Notes under the pieces: generated by a model
Told to the model about the DNA's origin: nothing
Seen by the model: only the letters and a program-made list of their open reading frames with translations
Database searches by the model: none
Assembly: GCA_021399445.1 (NCBI GenBank)
Contig: JAJTUQ010000003.1
Span: forward strand, 5,642,001 to 5,706,000
Reading direction: 5' to 3'
DNA length: 64,000 bases
DNA from: Xylogone sp. PMI_703
Taxonomy: Eukaryota > Ascomycota > Leotiomycetes
Position numbers and translations under genes: made by a program
Shown here: piece by piece, positions 1 through 12,207 of the stretch
Layout: each line of letters starts with the position of its first letter
Position numbering within the stretch: position 1 is the first letter of the stretch

Positions 1-1367
1 ACTGATCCACTCACAGTTACTGGAGCTCCTCTTATTCTGGAATTTGATGAAATATCTCTACGTCCTTCAAATTCTCCACACGAGGAAAGTGTCGAATTTA
101 CACACAAATGAACAGTATCGTCCCTAGTATGGGACAGCATTTGACTACTTGTCAACTTCGGACTCTCAACTCCGCTGTGGTCATTAAATATAATGAATGG
201 GACAAATATGTGATTTGGTGATATCTTATTGTGGCTATTTGCTATATGTAGTGCCGGTGCATGTCTTTGACGGATAGATTTTGCGTTCATTCAATTGGGA
301 ACAGCCAAGTATTTAAGTCTAACTGTCAGAGCAAAAGGAGAACTCCAGTTGCCTGGCCGCTTATATTACCATATATCTGCGTTCCGACACCAATCTTCTC
401 ATTGACTTGACTTCTTTCTCTACATCGTTACAGCAAGACTATAAGTGTGTGCGTTTTACTCTTCCATTCAACAGTAACGATACCGAGTACTGTTATATAT
501 TTACAATTTTTAAGCTTGATAAGGCGTAATAGACATAATATCATGATCTACATACATACATACCAAATGGCATAATATTCCATTAATCCCAAAGCAAAGA
601 AAATTTGAGTGCAGTCTCCGAAGAAAATGGGTGTATGATACAGATAAAAAGAATAGCAGAACTTTTTTTTCACGTATAACGTGCATCCCGCGGATTATCG
701 GCCACTTTGGAAAGTAAGAACGGGATTTATTTCTGAATCCCACTCCTGCAGCTAGGCACCGGATAAATCACTTGCTGCAGACGCCCACTTTCTCGGTCTA
801 GTCGTTTACAGCACTGATTCTCTCGAAATAACCGACTAGCACTCAACCAGAGTTGAATCAGTCGATGCCCTCGGAACCTTGCCGATTAACCGTGTGGTCA
901 TTCAACTCGTGACACCTTTTCACTGGACGAAGTATACCGATTTGGCAGCTTTAAGTTTGTTGTCAGGGAAAACGTGGCGACACTCTACTGAGGATGCTCG
1001 ACCATGTCGGGGTGCCTATCGGAGATGTGCCGATGTGGGATTCACGGTACTTGTAGTACCCCGATTACTCTTCCTTGTCTACCCCAATATCTGTGAACTA
1101 GACCGCCAATGCGTCATTCTCTCCGCCCCCAGAGATGCAAAAAGTCTTGTCTTTAGCCCCGGGACCGGGGAGTGGGGCAGGAAATCACTGAGCATAGTAT
1201 ATTTACTAGCCATGGCCTTGGCTCTGGCTTTGGGTGTGGAGAACTTCCGTCACATCATATTTCATAAGGCTGAACCCGCAAGGCCACCCCGAATTGTATA
1301 CTCCTAAAAGCGTTATTATATAATACTCAGTACGAAGTGTTGAGGCTTGATTGAAAGGTTATAGATA
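1..1367. other. Intergenic, upstream of the oxygenase gene
   Basis: No convincing gene. The first 880 bases are AT-rich. An open frame at about 879-1307 (+) lacks an ATG at its first codon and resembles no family I know. GGTAC-TTGTA-GTACC near 1047-1061 is a perfect 5-bp inverted repeat. TATATAAT at 1317-1324 is a possible TATA element for the gene starting at 1368. Confidence 0.5.
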
Positions 1368-2499
1368 ATGGCTCCGAAAACATCGCATGATCAATACCCA
1401 CCTTTCGCAGAAGGTATCACCACAGCACCGTTAGTCTCAATCTCACTATCAAAGCTAGAAGAATATGATGCTGGCGAATCGCAGGCCTTCTTTAAGGCAT
1501 CAAAGGAGCTTGGCTTCTTCTACTTGAATATGGAGGGCTCGACTCTGGGCGAGAAGATTGTGTCTGGGGCAGAAGAGCTTCACCGCGTTCAACAGCAATT
1601 CCACGCGCTCCCTAATGAAGAAAAGGAGGAGTTTCTCAGACAGAAGCTTGATCCCTTTTTCGGATATCGTATTCTTCATGAGGGAAAGGATGAGAGTGGA
1701 GTGACAATACGAGATGAAAACTACAACGTCAGTTGAACCTACCAGACGTTTCATCGCTCTAGCTTCCTTTTCTCCCTCTTCAAGTCGCTGATGGAGTCTA
1801 TAGATGCGCAAAGATGACATCGTAGGCAACTGCAAGCCCCTTCCATGTCCAGATCTGATCACCAAGAACTGGAGCTTGTTGCAAGAGTATACCCGTAACT
1901 GTCGCGCCGCCATCGACCTCATGTTCGCTCACCTCGAAAAGAATCTTCACTTACCTCCCGATACCCTCGCCAACCTCCACCGCATCAACGAGCGCTCAGG
2001 CGACCATGTGCGGTTCAACAAGAAGGCACCAAGCACATACTCAGAGGAGAGAGCTAAAATGGGCGAGCACACTGACTTTGGATCGCTGACGATCCTGTTC
2101 AACTGGCTCGGTGGGCTACAAATCCGCCTTCCTGACTCGGGAGAATGGGTCTACGTACGGCCCGTCCCGGGCTCAGCTGTGGTCAACTTGGGAGACGCCT
2201 TGGTCAAGTTCACGGCGGGTCTACTGCGCTCTAATGTCCATCGCGTGGTGCCGCCGCTGCCCCCGCAGGACGGACTGGACCGATACAGTCTGGTGTATTT
2301 CTCACGACCTGAAGATGCGGTGGTGTTAAGACGACTCAAGGGCGGGTTAATTGATGCGCAACCGCCGACAGAGAGGGAGGAGGTGGAGATGACGAGTGAG
2401 GAGTGGATCCTGAGAAGGTCGGTGGGAGATTTAAGAGGGGTGTATACGCACAAAGGTGGATTGGAACTGCGACCTCCTTTGATTTCGGGGCAGGTGTGA
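1368..2499 (+). CDS. 2-oxoglutarate/Fe(II)-dependent oxygenase (isopenicillin N synthase-like)
   Basis: Two exons, 1368..1727 and 1804..2499, give 351 aa. The 76-bp intron has a GTCAGT donor, a CTGAT branch motif near 1788 and a TAG acceptor, phase 0. The protein has the DIOX_N region (about 20-130) followed by the double-stranded beta-helix. The facial triad is visible as HTD (His209, Asp211) and His266 in NVHRVV, and Arg280-x-Ser282 (RYS) would bind 2-oxoglutarate. The family performs oxidative hydroxylation, desaturation or ring closure on small molecules in the cytosol. The substrate cannot be deduced. No other biosynthetic gene is adjacent, so a secondary-metabolite role is not indicated by context. 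Length is normal for the family (about 320-370 aa). Confidence 0.9.
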
Positions 2500-3981
2500 A
2501 GATTGGTAGCTGTAGATTGTAGTAATGGTTGTAGCTGTCGTTCTTTCGACAATGGTGAAGAGAGAGTGAAAAGCGCATGTGCTCAGTTATCCCACGCGAC
2601 CATGGCCGTAATTAAGTGCTTCCACTAAGTAGCGTATCTCCCAATAAATGCGATGGATATGTCTCTAATCATTTGTCCACGAGCCCCTCCTGGGAGAGAT
2701 GAAACATCAGCTACCTGCCTATTCCATCAACTCTCCATGACCACGGCGGTCTTATCGGAGGTCTTTATCGGATATAATGTCCTTGTACTATTCCATCCCG
2801 GGATATAATAATTAGTACAGTACCTGCAATTACACAGAGTGAAGAGTAGAGCCAGTACAGTACCGTACGTGTCCTGATTGCCATCCCGATAACGCCAGAC
2901 GTTGCAACCTCAGCGGGCACCGACGGTTGTAGCCAAGGAAGCCAAGTCAACGTTGCAAGGATTGCGAGCATGGCGATTGGAAGAGTAACCAAAGCCCAGA
3001 GCAGTGGTCATTCGACGACCATTGGCGCCCTCTGGATTGCGCGTTGCGTGAGCTTAATTAATTTTCCTGGGTTGCATGCCGTTTTCGGTAATCGGGCCCC
3101 CCTTAGTATGGGATCGGACGAAAGGTACAATACTGGACTATTGGATGGAGTAGTGTATATCACACGTTCTCCTTTTGTGTGGGTAGTTCATGATGGTTAC
3201 GGGCGGGACGTTAGCAGTCCCGATTACGGCTAAACCGTAGAGATGCAGGTGGTTATTGATGCTGCTCTGATAGTGTACATTATTCCTAGGGCTTCGATAA
3301 TGTAGGATGACGCGCACAGCGCTGTGGTACGGTGGTACCGTGAAGAATGGGGCTTGATACAGGGGCAGGGGTGGCCAGCGGTGGCACCGTCCAGGCACGA
3401 GGGCTAAGGTTAGTGAGGTACCATACAGTGGAAGTACCGTGGAGGCACTTGTACAGTGGTAATTACCCTACGGCGCTTAACTAATTATTATTCCTCACCA
3501 TCCAGAAACACGCACACAGGGAGGCTCCTGGAAACGTCGCATCTGGACCACCCCAACGATGCTCGATTCCTAACTGTCTTCGGCTTCAATTACCGGCGCT
3601 GTGCTACACGTGCCCGGTGTCCATGTAACGTCTCCCTCGAAGCTCTTCATGTCCTATTCTCTGCAAGTGGCATTGTACAGGAACGAGAGTTTGCGAGTGT
3701 AGCGCTGTGATTTGGTGGTTTGACTGGACAAGTTCGAGATGAAGTCTCCTTCGATGGACCACCTAAATTTCTCAGGGGACGCAGAAGTATATATTCATCA
3801 TGTTGTGCTTCATTCTGGTGTTCTCCTTCCCCCTTTCCTCACCACGAGCAGAGTCTCCTTGCTATCACATTCCTTGAGATCCTTGACGGATCGTTCCTCT
3901 CCTTCCAGCCAGTTTTACCCCTTCTTGTACATACGTATTTTCACTTGCACATATTTATAAGGACCGATATCTGATCCAAAA
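2500..3981. other. Intergenic, 1.5 kb, with GTAC-rich motifs
   Basis: No gene supported. AGTACAGTACC occurs twice, at 2814-2824 and 2854-2864, exactly 40 bp apart, and related GTACC/GGTAC words recur near 3329-3346 and 3417-3460. Part of this must be the chitinase promoter; TATATAT at 3788-3794 is a possible TATA element. Several short open frames lack coding character. Confidence 0.4.
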
Positions 3982-5303
3982 ATGCATTTCTCCACCATCC
4001 TTACCGGGCTGGGCCTCTTGGCCGCTACAGCATCTGCAGCCCCCCGCGGCCTTGTGTCCCGTCAGGCCAGTGGCCAGAACGTCGTCTACTGGGGGCAGAA
4101 CGGCGGCGGCACCATCGAGAACAATGACTTGTCTTCATACTGCACGCCGACGTCTGGCATTGATATCATTGTCCTAGCTTTCCTGTACTCATTTGGGAAT
4201 GGTAATAACATCCCATCCGGCACCGTTGGCCAGTCATGTTTCATCAGCAACTCCGGTCAAGGGCAGAATTGTGACGCTCTAACTCAAGCAATTGCCAAAT
4301 GCCAGGCTGCGGGTGTCAAGATCATCCTCTCTCTCGGTGGTGCTTCTGGGTCTTACTCGCTACAATCACAGTCGCAGGCAGAGGCTATCGGCCAGTACGT
4401 CTGGGACGCATATGCCAACTCCGGCAACACCACGGTGCAGCGGCCCTTTGGCAACACCTTTGTCAATGGGTTTGACTTTGACATCGAGGTCAACTCGGGA
4501 AGCCAGTACTACCCATACATGATCTCCCAGATCCGCTCCAACTTTGCCTCGGATCCAGGACATACCTACTATATCACCGGCGCTCCCCAGTGTCCCATTC
4601 CGGAGCCTAACATGGGTGTCATTATCAGTAATGCTCAATTCGACTATCTCTGGGTGCAGTTCTATAACAACAACAACTACACCCATCCTTGCTCTCTAGG
4701 CTTCGACGGTAATGCACCCTTCAACTACGACCAGTGGGTATCAACTATTGCCGGCACTCCGTCTGCCAATGCCAAGCTCTTCATTGGTGTCCCTGCCGCA
4801 CCTCTTGCCGCGAATGGTGCTCCCAGCGGCGAGACATACTACATCACTCCTCAACAGCTTGCAACTCTAGTTAGTGAGTACAGGAGCAATCCCTCCTTTG
4901 GAGGAATTATGATGTGGAGCGCTGGATTCTCGGACACGAATGTAAACAATGGATGTAATTACGCCCAGGAGGCACACAGTATCTTGTTGACCGGCGCTCC
5001 CTGTGGTGGTGGACCTGTTCCTCCAACCAGCACTACTACTACGCGCGGTACCGCTACTCCTACATCGACTACCACGAGGACTACCTCCGCGACAGCCACT
5101 CCGACAGGTACAGTGCCTCAATGGGGACAGGTCAGTTCTCACTTTTTTGTCTTTTAAGCTTCCACATGTATCATGAAAAACAAGTTTAATACCATGTACT
5201 AACATATCCCTAGTGCGGAGGAGAAGGCTACACCGGCCCAACGACCTGCCAGTCCCCATACACATGTGTGTCCACATCCATCTGGTGGGCCCAATGTCAA
5301 TAA
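3982..5303 (+). CDS. Secreted class III chitinase, GH18 with C-terminal CBM1
   Basis: Exons 3982..5130 and 5214..5303 give 412 aa. Residues 1-19 are a signal peptide ending ASA, followed by a short propeptide with an Arg. The GH18 barrel covers about 32-335: the SLGG motif is at 117-120 and the catalytic DxxDxDxE-type motif appears as GFDFDIE with Asp165, Asp167 and the acid/base Glu169. A Ser/Thr-rich linker (about 340-380) leads to a fungal-type carbohydrate-binding module, most of it encoded by exon 2 (CGGEGYTG, four Cys in all, WW near the end). The enzyme hydrolyses chitin outside the cell, in nutrient scavenging, wall remodelling or competition. The intron (GTCAGT donor, perfect TACTAAC branch, TAG acceptor) lies at the linker/CBM boundary; if retained it adds VSSHFFVF and a stop, giving a module-free 391-aa enzyme. 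Confidence 0.93.
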
Positions 5304-6934
5304 GAAAAAACAGTTCTTTTATTCAAACTTCTACGCTCCTTTTTTATGAATCAATTATCTGACGGTCCCTTATTGAAGAAATGAAAGGAATTGGAATGGA
5401 ATTGCGATGTAGAAGAGCTGCTGACGTTTCATACGATTTGTGGTTACTTAATTACTTAACCCCGGAAAACTATGAGTCTATCTCTTCTTGTAGTTAAACT
5501 GCATTATAACATGACTTGAAATATAAATCTCGTATTATTCAAATCAAGTATGAGAATCTCTAGAAAGAAAGAAAGAACTACCTGATATTCATTCGCCCTC
5601 TGATCATGCACCTCTCTTTATGGTACCCTACCCTACAAGCCTATGTCCTTAAATTCCAGCATTTTCCCCCAATCACTATTATGCTCGGAAAAATCCATGA
5701 GATAAAAAGAACATACTTACTGCCCTCGTCAGCTAATTACTCTGAACTATTATTAAACTAGGTGACTGCTCTGCCCTCAGTCTCGAGTGTCAGAGCCCCC
5801 CGTAAGGTGGGTTGGTAGGAGATGAAATACGAGGCGGTTTAAAGTTTAGCTTGGGACGACTTACAGTGTTAAACCAAGAACAGCGATTTTCGAGGCAAAG
5901 TCCCAATTGAAGGGAAGAAGAGTAACTGCTTTTGTCAATTATCCTCAAGAATTGCCATCCCGCGAGAAATCGAGTTGCTGGGGCTTCTCCACGTCAGGAA
6001 GTTGCCCAAAAACCAGAGCATGGCTAAGTACCGATTGGCAGCGCCGAGGTTCCCACTGGGGTCGAATAAGGTTTGTCAGATATCAACAATTTTCTTGCGA
6101 CATGCAACAAAACTCGTGGCCACGAGCTGCTTTGTGCTGCTGGTTGGGCCGCTTGCCAGCAAGGCCGGATGACGTGTGGGTCGTGGAGAAGGGCAGCAGA
6201 GGCAGAGTTGCGGTGGCCACGCTGCGACCCGTTGGAGCCAGCAAAGGCCTCCTTCAATTTGATCGTGGTCGGTGTCGCCGATGAACTGATGTGTTGGCAG
6301 CGGTTCGTGCCCGAAGAGCCGGCAGCGTTGTGTCTGTTGCGAATTGGCTGGGCTGCAATCGCTGCCCTGGCATGCCCCTGAGCTAGAGCACGTTGGGATA
6401 GTGGTCAGCACCTGGTACGTTTTAATAACTTCTTTTGTTATGGCTCACAGACATCTAAAAGTAAAGCGGCTCCGATATTAATTGGCGTGTTAGCATAATA
6501 AATGAATATTATAGTTATCATATCTATTCCTCACTCATCATGGCAGAATAATAGATTAGATTTGTCTGTTGTATTGTACAGTGAATAACGTAACAAGATA
6601 GTATTCGAGAACGAGTTCTACAGCCTAAAATAAGCAACCCCAGAATCACGGCTCGCGGATGTCGATGGTCCATTACCTGCCGAAATAGGGCTTGGCCGGG
6701 GTAAAGAGCCCTTTCTTACGCTGACCGCATTTTAATTCAAGGTGGGATAAATTCGCATGACAGTACGTGTCGCGGATTATATCTAAGTGGAGCAATGGGA
6801 ATCAATAATAGGGAAGATAAGAATACTTCCTGCTAATTAGTAACTTATTAATTCGTGAAAAATATATCGTTGAGTTCTGTATTCATGTCTACACTGGCAA
6901 CCAGTAGATGCTAACAAGCTCTGTATCAACGCAA
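5304..6934. other. Intergenic with a GC-rich island
   Basis: Between the chitinase 3' end and the 3' end of the hydantoinase gene. About 5975-6390 is clearly richer in G and C than the flanks and is open in several frames on both strands at once, which is what high GC alone produces; none of the translations resembles a known family and no intron/exon structure is apparent. The remainder is AT-rich. Confidence 0.45.
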
Positions 6935-9900
6935 TCAATTTGCCTCAGCCTGCTGTGTCTGCCATGCGGCAATGCTGCCCATCGCCCTGGGAAAGTGTGC
7001 ATGTCCATTTGCACGAGACCTTCCATTGACTCCTCCGTTACTATTCGTCCCGGGAACACCCCATCCGCCTCCTCCGGGAGTGAATATGATACAGCGGTCT
7101 CCCGCCTGCATGCTAACCATGTTCTTAGGACCCATATTTATCCATCGTTCTTCGAATCCTTCACCGTCTTCCTTCTTTACCTTTCGAACCCAGTAGTTGA
7201 CACCTTTCCCTCCTGGATCTCCTCCTGCCATCCCATATGGAGCGATAGCTCGTCGTTCAGTTATGACGCTAAAGCGTAACGGACCGCGGCATTCCATATC
7301 GCGGATTGCCCCTTCACCTCCTTTATGGAAGCCCGCACCTCCACTATTAGAGCGAATGGAGAACTCACGCAGAATCACAGGATACCTTCGTTCTAGAGTT
7401 TCTGGATCCGTTATTCTGGTGTTGGTCATGTGTGTGTGAACTGCATCTGCGCCATTGGCATTCGACGTTGCACCTGAGCCTCCGCAGATAGTCTCCCCGA
7501 ATGCAAATGAGTGATCGGGCCCGCCAGCAGGATTAGCCACTTCTCCAAAAAACCCAAGACAGTTCATACAGCCTTGGGATCCGGCTGCTGCACCAAATGT
7601 CTTCAGGATGACATCGCAGACTCTCTGAGAAGTCTGCGTGTTTCCCGCACAGACTGCCGCCCCGGCGGAGGGATTGAGAAAGGAGCCTTTGGGAAGAATA
7701 ACCGTTATTGGAGCCAGACAACCTTGGTTCATTGGTATATCGACACCAATGAGAAGTCTGAGTGTGTATATGATAGCTGAGTAAGTGATTGATGGTGGCG
7801 CATTCATGTTGGAGTACATCTCGGGCGCCGTGCCAGTGAAATCGAAGATTGCCGAGCCGTTCTCCTTGATTGATATAGAGAGTTTCATTTCGGATCCATT
7901 ATCCATTTGATCCAAGGCTGAGAACTTTGGACCTCTTGTCTTGAGAGTGTCTTTGAGAAAGCGTCGTACTGCGATTTCGGCGTTCTCTTGAATCGCACTC
8001 ATATAGAGCTGGACGATGGGTTGGGAATATTCTTCCATCAATGCCTGAATTAAGACCATTCCTTTCTTATTCGCCGCAACCTGGGCTTTGAGATCGGAGA
8101 GGTTGTCATCAAGGCGTCGACTACCAACGCATCCTGGATAATTACCCGGCTCGAGGAAGATCTTCTTGATACCATCTTCGTCGAATTGCCCGTTTCGAAT
8201 TAGCAAGAATGATTTGATTGCAGCACCTTCTTGCCACAGCTCAGTCGAATTGGGCGGCATGGAAGTTCCACCCAGTCCTCCAATGTCTGTATGATGGCCT
8301 CTTGATGCAACATAAAAAGCGATCTCTTTCCCAGATGACTCAAACACTGGCGTTATGACGGTCACATCGGGAAGATGGGCTCCTCCGGCTTCTGGATGAT
8401 TCGAGACAAGTACATCTCCAGGAAGTAGTTTATCTTTTAAGAGATCATGTTGGTACTTAACCGCGTATCTAAACAAGTGTTAGAAGAGTAAAGAAAGTTT
8501 TTCAAAGTTGCTAATACGTACGACATAGATCCTAAGTGAACCGGTACATGAGGTGCATTGGCAACAAGGCCTGCATCGGGGCCAAAGATCGCACAAGAAA
8601 AATCAAGCCTCTCTTTAATATTAAGAGACATTGACGTCTTTTGCAAGATTCGGCCCATCTGCTCCGCGATGCTCATAAATCGATGCGCAAAGACAGAAAG
8701 TTGAATTGGATCCACCGTTGTTGATAGATTTAGAGCGTGTGAGACTCGCTGGATATCAATGACAACATGTGCTGATAATATTTTTGCTTCTGCCTCGGGA
8801 ACTACGAGAATACTTTGCGTATCATCTAGAATCATCGCAGGACCTTTTATTTTGGTTCCCGGAGTGAGATTCTTCAGGAGATACACTGGGGTGGGGACAG
8901 TGCCAATATTCTTGAAGTACGTCTTGATCTGCGAAACAATGTTATAAAAGCGTTATTTAAAGATGGAACTGCAACATACTGTTCGTTCAGCGGCTTTTGC
9001 TGGTGCTTCAGAAAAGTTCAATGTTTTCAGCTCTGAAGCTAGCTTATCAGCATCTGAATCGACTGACCCACTTCCACCGATGCCACGAACACGCACATCG
9101 TCGATAAGAATGGGGCGGCTATCTGGAAATATGAAGTTAAATTCCCGAAGATGTTGCTCCAGGAAAGCCTCTTTGAAATCTCCACCTTCAGGGCGTAAGA
9201 TCATCATGCCAGTCTCAGTACCTTGATATCGCATATTGAGATAATCTTCGTATACAATATCTTTAGGCTGGATCCCCTGTTCAACAAGAGATTTCCGGAC
9301 ATCAGACCGTAATATTTTGAGTCTTGATTCGATGTCAGCGATGGCAGAACCGGCGTATGTGACGTTAACTGGCTGTTGAGCTTCCTGTACGACATCTGCT
9401 AGAGCCATGCCTGAAAATACATTAGTATTAGATATAGTCTGAAGGAGTTAATAAATAACATACCGTATGCTGAAAGTATGCTAGAGTATTTATGGATGAT
9501 TGCGGTTGAGATTCCCAGCTTCGAGGCAATCTCACAGGCGTGTTGTCCTCCTGCACCTCCAAACACAGCGAGATTATGTTTCCCTAAAATCATCATCAGC
9601 ATCCCAGCTTAGAATATAAAGTATACCCGCGCATCACCTACCGATTTCGTAACCTTTGGCTTCTGTCAGAGCCCTGATTGGGCGGCACATAGCCTCATTA
9701 GCAACATCCAGGAAACCATATGCGACTTCCTCTGGTGTCATCGACTTGCCCGTCTCAGCATTGATTGTTTTAGTTAATTCAGCAAACTTTTCTTTGACAA
9801 CTCCAACATCTAGGGGCTCATTTTCATTTGGGCCAAAAATCTTCGGAAAGAAATCTGGCACTAAACGTCCGAGAAGGAGGTTGGCGTCAGTCACAGCTAG

Positions 9901-11168
9901 GGGACCGCCTTTACGGTAGCAAGCTGGGCCAGGATGTGACGAAGCACTTTCCGGTCCAACTGTCAGAAGACCATTCCTCCAAGCTAGAATTGAGCCGCCT
10001 CCGGCTGCTACGGTGTTGATATCGAGTTGTGGGCTCTGAATAGTCACGCCTGCAGTTGTTGTCTCGAAGACATGTTCGAAAACGCCTCCATAGCGAGAAA
10101 CATCCGTCGAAGTACCGCCCATATCAAAGCCCACAATAGGAACTTTAGTCTCAGAAATATACGATGTCCTTGAAAACCCCACAACTCCTCCGGCAGGGCC
10201 AGAAAGGATGCCTTTTAGACCTGAAAACCCTCTATGATCCACCAAGCCCCCGTCAGATTGCATGAAGTCAACATGTGCATCGTCTAGATGCCCGTCCTTA
10301 AAGCCTCCCACAAAGTCTTGTAGATATTTCTTGATTTCAGGAGTAAGGTACGCATCGGCAGAAGCTGAGCTTCCTCTTGGTACCATTTTTATCATATTTG
10401 CCGCTACCGAGGATGATAGAGAGATGTGAGAGAATCCTTCCTCAACTGCGAGTTGCCCAACGCGAGCTTCATGATCGGGAAAGATATAAGAGTGTGCAAA
10501 GCATATAGCTATGGTATCTACTCCTTGTTGACGCAGCTCCTTCAAAGCTGCTCGAACTGATTCTTCGTCAAGAGGTTTCAAGATTCGGATCATATCTCCG
10601 CTTGAACTCCGTACAAGAACTCCGGGAATTTCCTCAGATGGTCTATGAGTGCCGAATACATCTTCATCAAAGCATTCAACTGTGACTCGTTCGTCTATTT
10701 CCCTTACATCCGAATACAGCACTTCTGGCTTGACGATATCCAAATCAAATAGCCGTGGCCGACTTTGGTACCCAATTTTGAGTAGATCTCGTAAGCCTTT
10801 GGTAACCAAAAATGCATGCCTAGAGCCTTTTCTTTCCAAGAGTGCATTCGTAGCTACCGTTGTACCCATGCGGACGAATTCTAGGTCCTCCTTGGGTAGC
10901 GGAGTGCCCCGTGGAATTTCCTCCCCTCTGATGATAGAGAGAACGCGCCGTATACCTTCCGTAGGAGCATCGTCATAGTTCGAAGGATCAACCGATAGCA
11001 GCTTGAGTACGATATCTGGTCGGCCATCTTGACGAGCCCAGATATCTGTAAACGTACCCCCACGGTCTATAAGCTAGTCAGAGATGCACCTTCAAAATTC
11101 CCGTTACACATACCTATTGCTATCTTGACCCGTTTGCTGGGAACTACAGTATCAATCGCCATGTTCAT
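6935..11168 (-). CDS. Hydantoinase/5-oxoprolinase family enzyme (HyuA-HyuB fusion)
   Basis: Six exons on the minus strand: 11168..11114, 11066..9642, 9583..9464, 9410..8980, 8928..8522 and 8468..6935, total 1,323 aa. All five introns have GT-AG ends, and phases match through every junction. The N-terminus reads [15 protein letters not shown] across the first junction, the signature of the hydantoinase A N-terminal domain; [16 protein letters not shown] marks the ATP-binding actin-like fold; the C-terminal half (from about residue 790) is the HyuB domain ([34 protein letters not shown]). Fusion of both halves in one chain and the length match eukaryotic 5-oxoprolinase, which uses ATP to open 5-oxo-L-proline to glutamate in the cytosol. 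Fungi also carry paralogues with unknown cyclic amide substrates, so the exact substrate is open. The gene is divergent from a permease at 12208. Confidence 0.92.
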
Positions 11169-12207
11169 GGACTACAGTCTATCAAAAGTAAATACAAAGA
11201 ATTGAAGAGAAGCAGATATACGGTTTAATGCTATGGATACTTCCAAGTAACCTGCTCTTATACCTCGTGAGCCTCGTGAGAATTATGCAAGCCTATCCGA
11301 TGATCCGTACCAAATAATCAACTACCAATTGAAATGACAAGCTGTTCAATGCATGTGCCTACAGAGCCCCATAGAAGATGGATCTAAATGTCACATAAGC
11401 TGCTCTTTCGATTCTTTGACACATAGAAACAGATTGCTCCCGTCTTTCTGATATATGAAAGATGAGAAGGAAGGTCGATTCCATCTCCTCCACATTGAAG
11501 AACATGAGGGGCTAACAATACAGAAGTATAGTGTACAGACCCCATCATTGGCATTGCGATCCGATCCCCTCTTCCGCCGCCCCCAACCAGACCTTCGGTA
11601 TTGCTTGGGGGTGGGTGGACGGGTCAGGAAGGTCGTTACGACGAGCAGCCATCGGAAATATCCTTAGACGTCTGCTCTAGAGTCGCAGTAGCGTCGTAGA
11701 GCTCTGGGACTGTCTGTTCAAGCCCTCCACCTCAGCGTTGCCACTTCGGGCGGCGACAAGCCCAAAAGGGGCGTAGTGCAACATTGTCGTCGTAACGACC
11801 ATCCTCTTCAGTCACTAACCCTCTACCGGCGCCCCGGTTTACGCTTTGTTTCGACCATCTTCTTGGATATCATGGGGAAAGAGGCTGGTTCCAACACTCT
11901 GCTATGATTATTACTGTATGAGTGTTATCACTCCATGATTCTGGCTGGTTTCCCCTCTTTCCTTGACTACATGGCTCTCCGCGCTTGCGTTACATTTTCT
12001 CCTCGATAAGCCCCCTGTTGTTCTCGGGATCTCGCAGGCTAATCCGCGGAATATCAAAATCGATATGTCAAATCTAACATATCACTTCTTCAAACCTATA
12101 TAAGTCCCTCATTTCACCCTCTTAAGCAACTCATCCCTAACCTTATTATACAATCAAATTCATTCAAGAGAGACATTGTTGTGTCTATCCAAAATTCCAC
12201 AACTACG
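11169..12207. promoter_or_regulatory. Divergent intergenic promoter region
   Basis: About 1 kb without a supported gene between two divergent genes. TATATAAG at 12097-12104 lies about 104 bp upstream of the permease ATG. HGATAR-type words occur (TGATAA on the minus strand near 11934-11939, CGATAA near 12003-12008), as does CCGCGGAA near 12042-12049. These would suit GATA-factor nitrogen control and a zinc-cluster regulator, but short motifs arise by chance. Confidence 0.4.
11626..11805. promoter_or_regulatory. Paired palindromic sites in the hydantoinase/permease divergent promoter
   Basis: The 19-mer at 11626-11644 and the reverse complement of 11787-11805 agree at 18 of 19 positions. Each contains the 11-bp palindrome GTCGT-T-ACGAC (central base A in the second copy when read on the plus strand). 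They sit about 460-640 bp from the start of the minus-strand hydantoinase gene and about 400-580 bp from the plus-strand permease start. A dimeric regulator binding both copies is an inference. Confidence 0.55.

Noticed and set aside
879..1307. 142-codon plus-strand open frame
   Set aside because: The first codon is not ATG, there is no family resemblance, and it lies in the promoter of the oxygenase gene.
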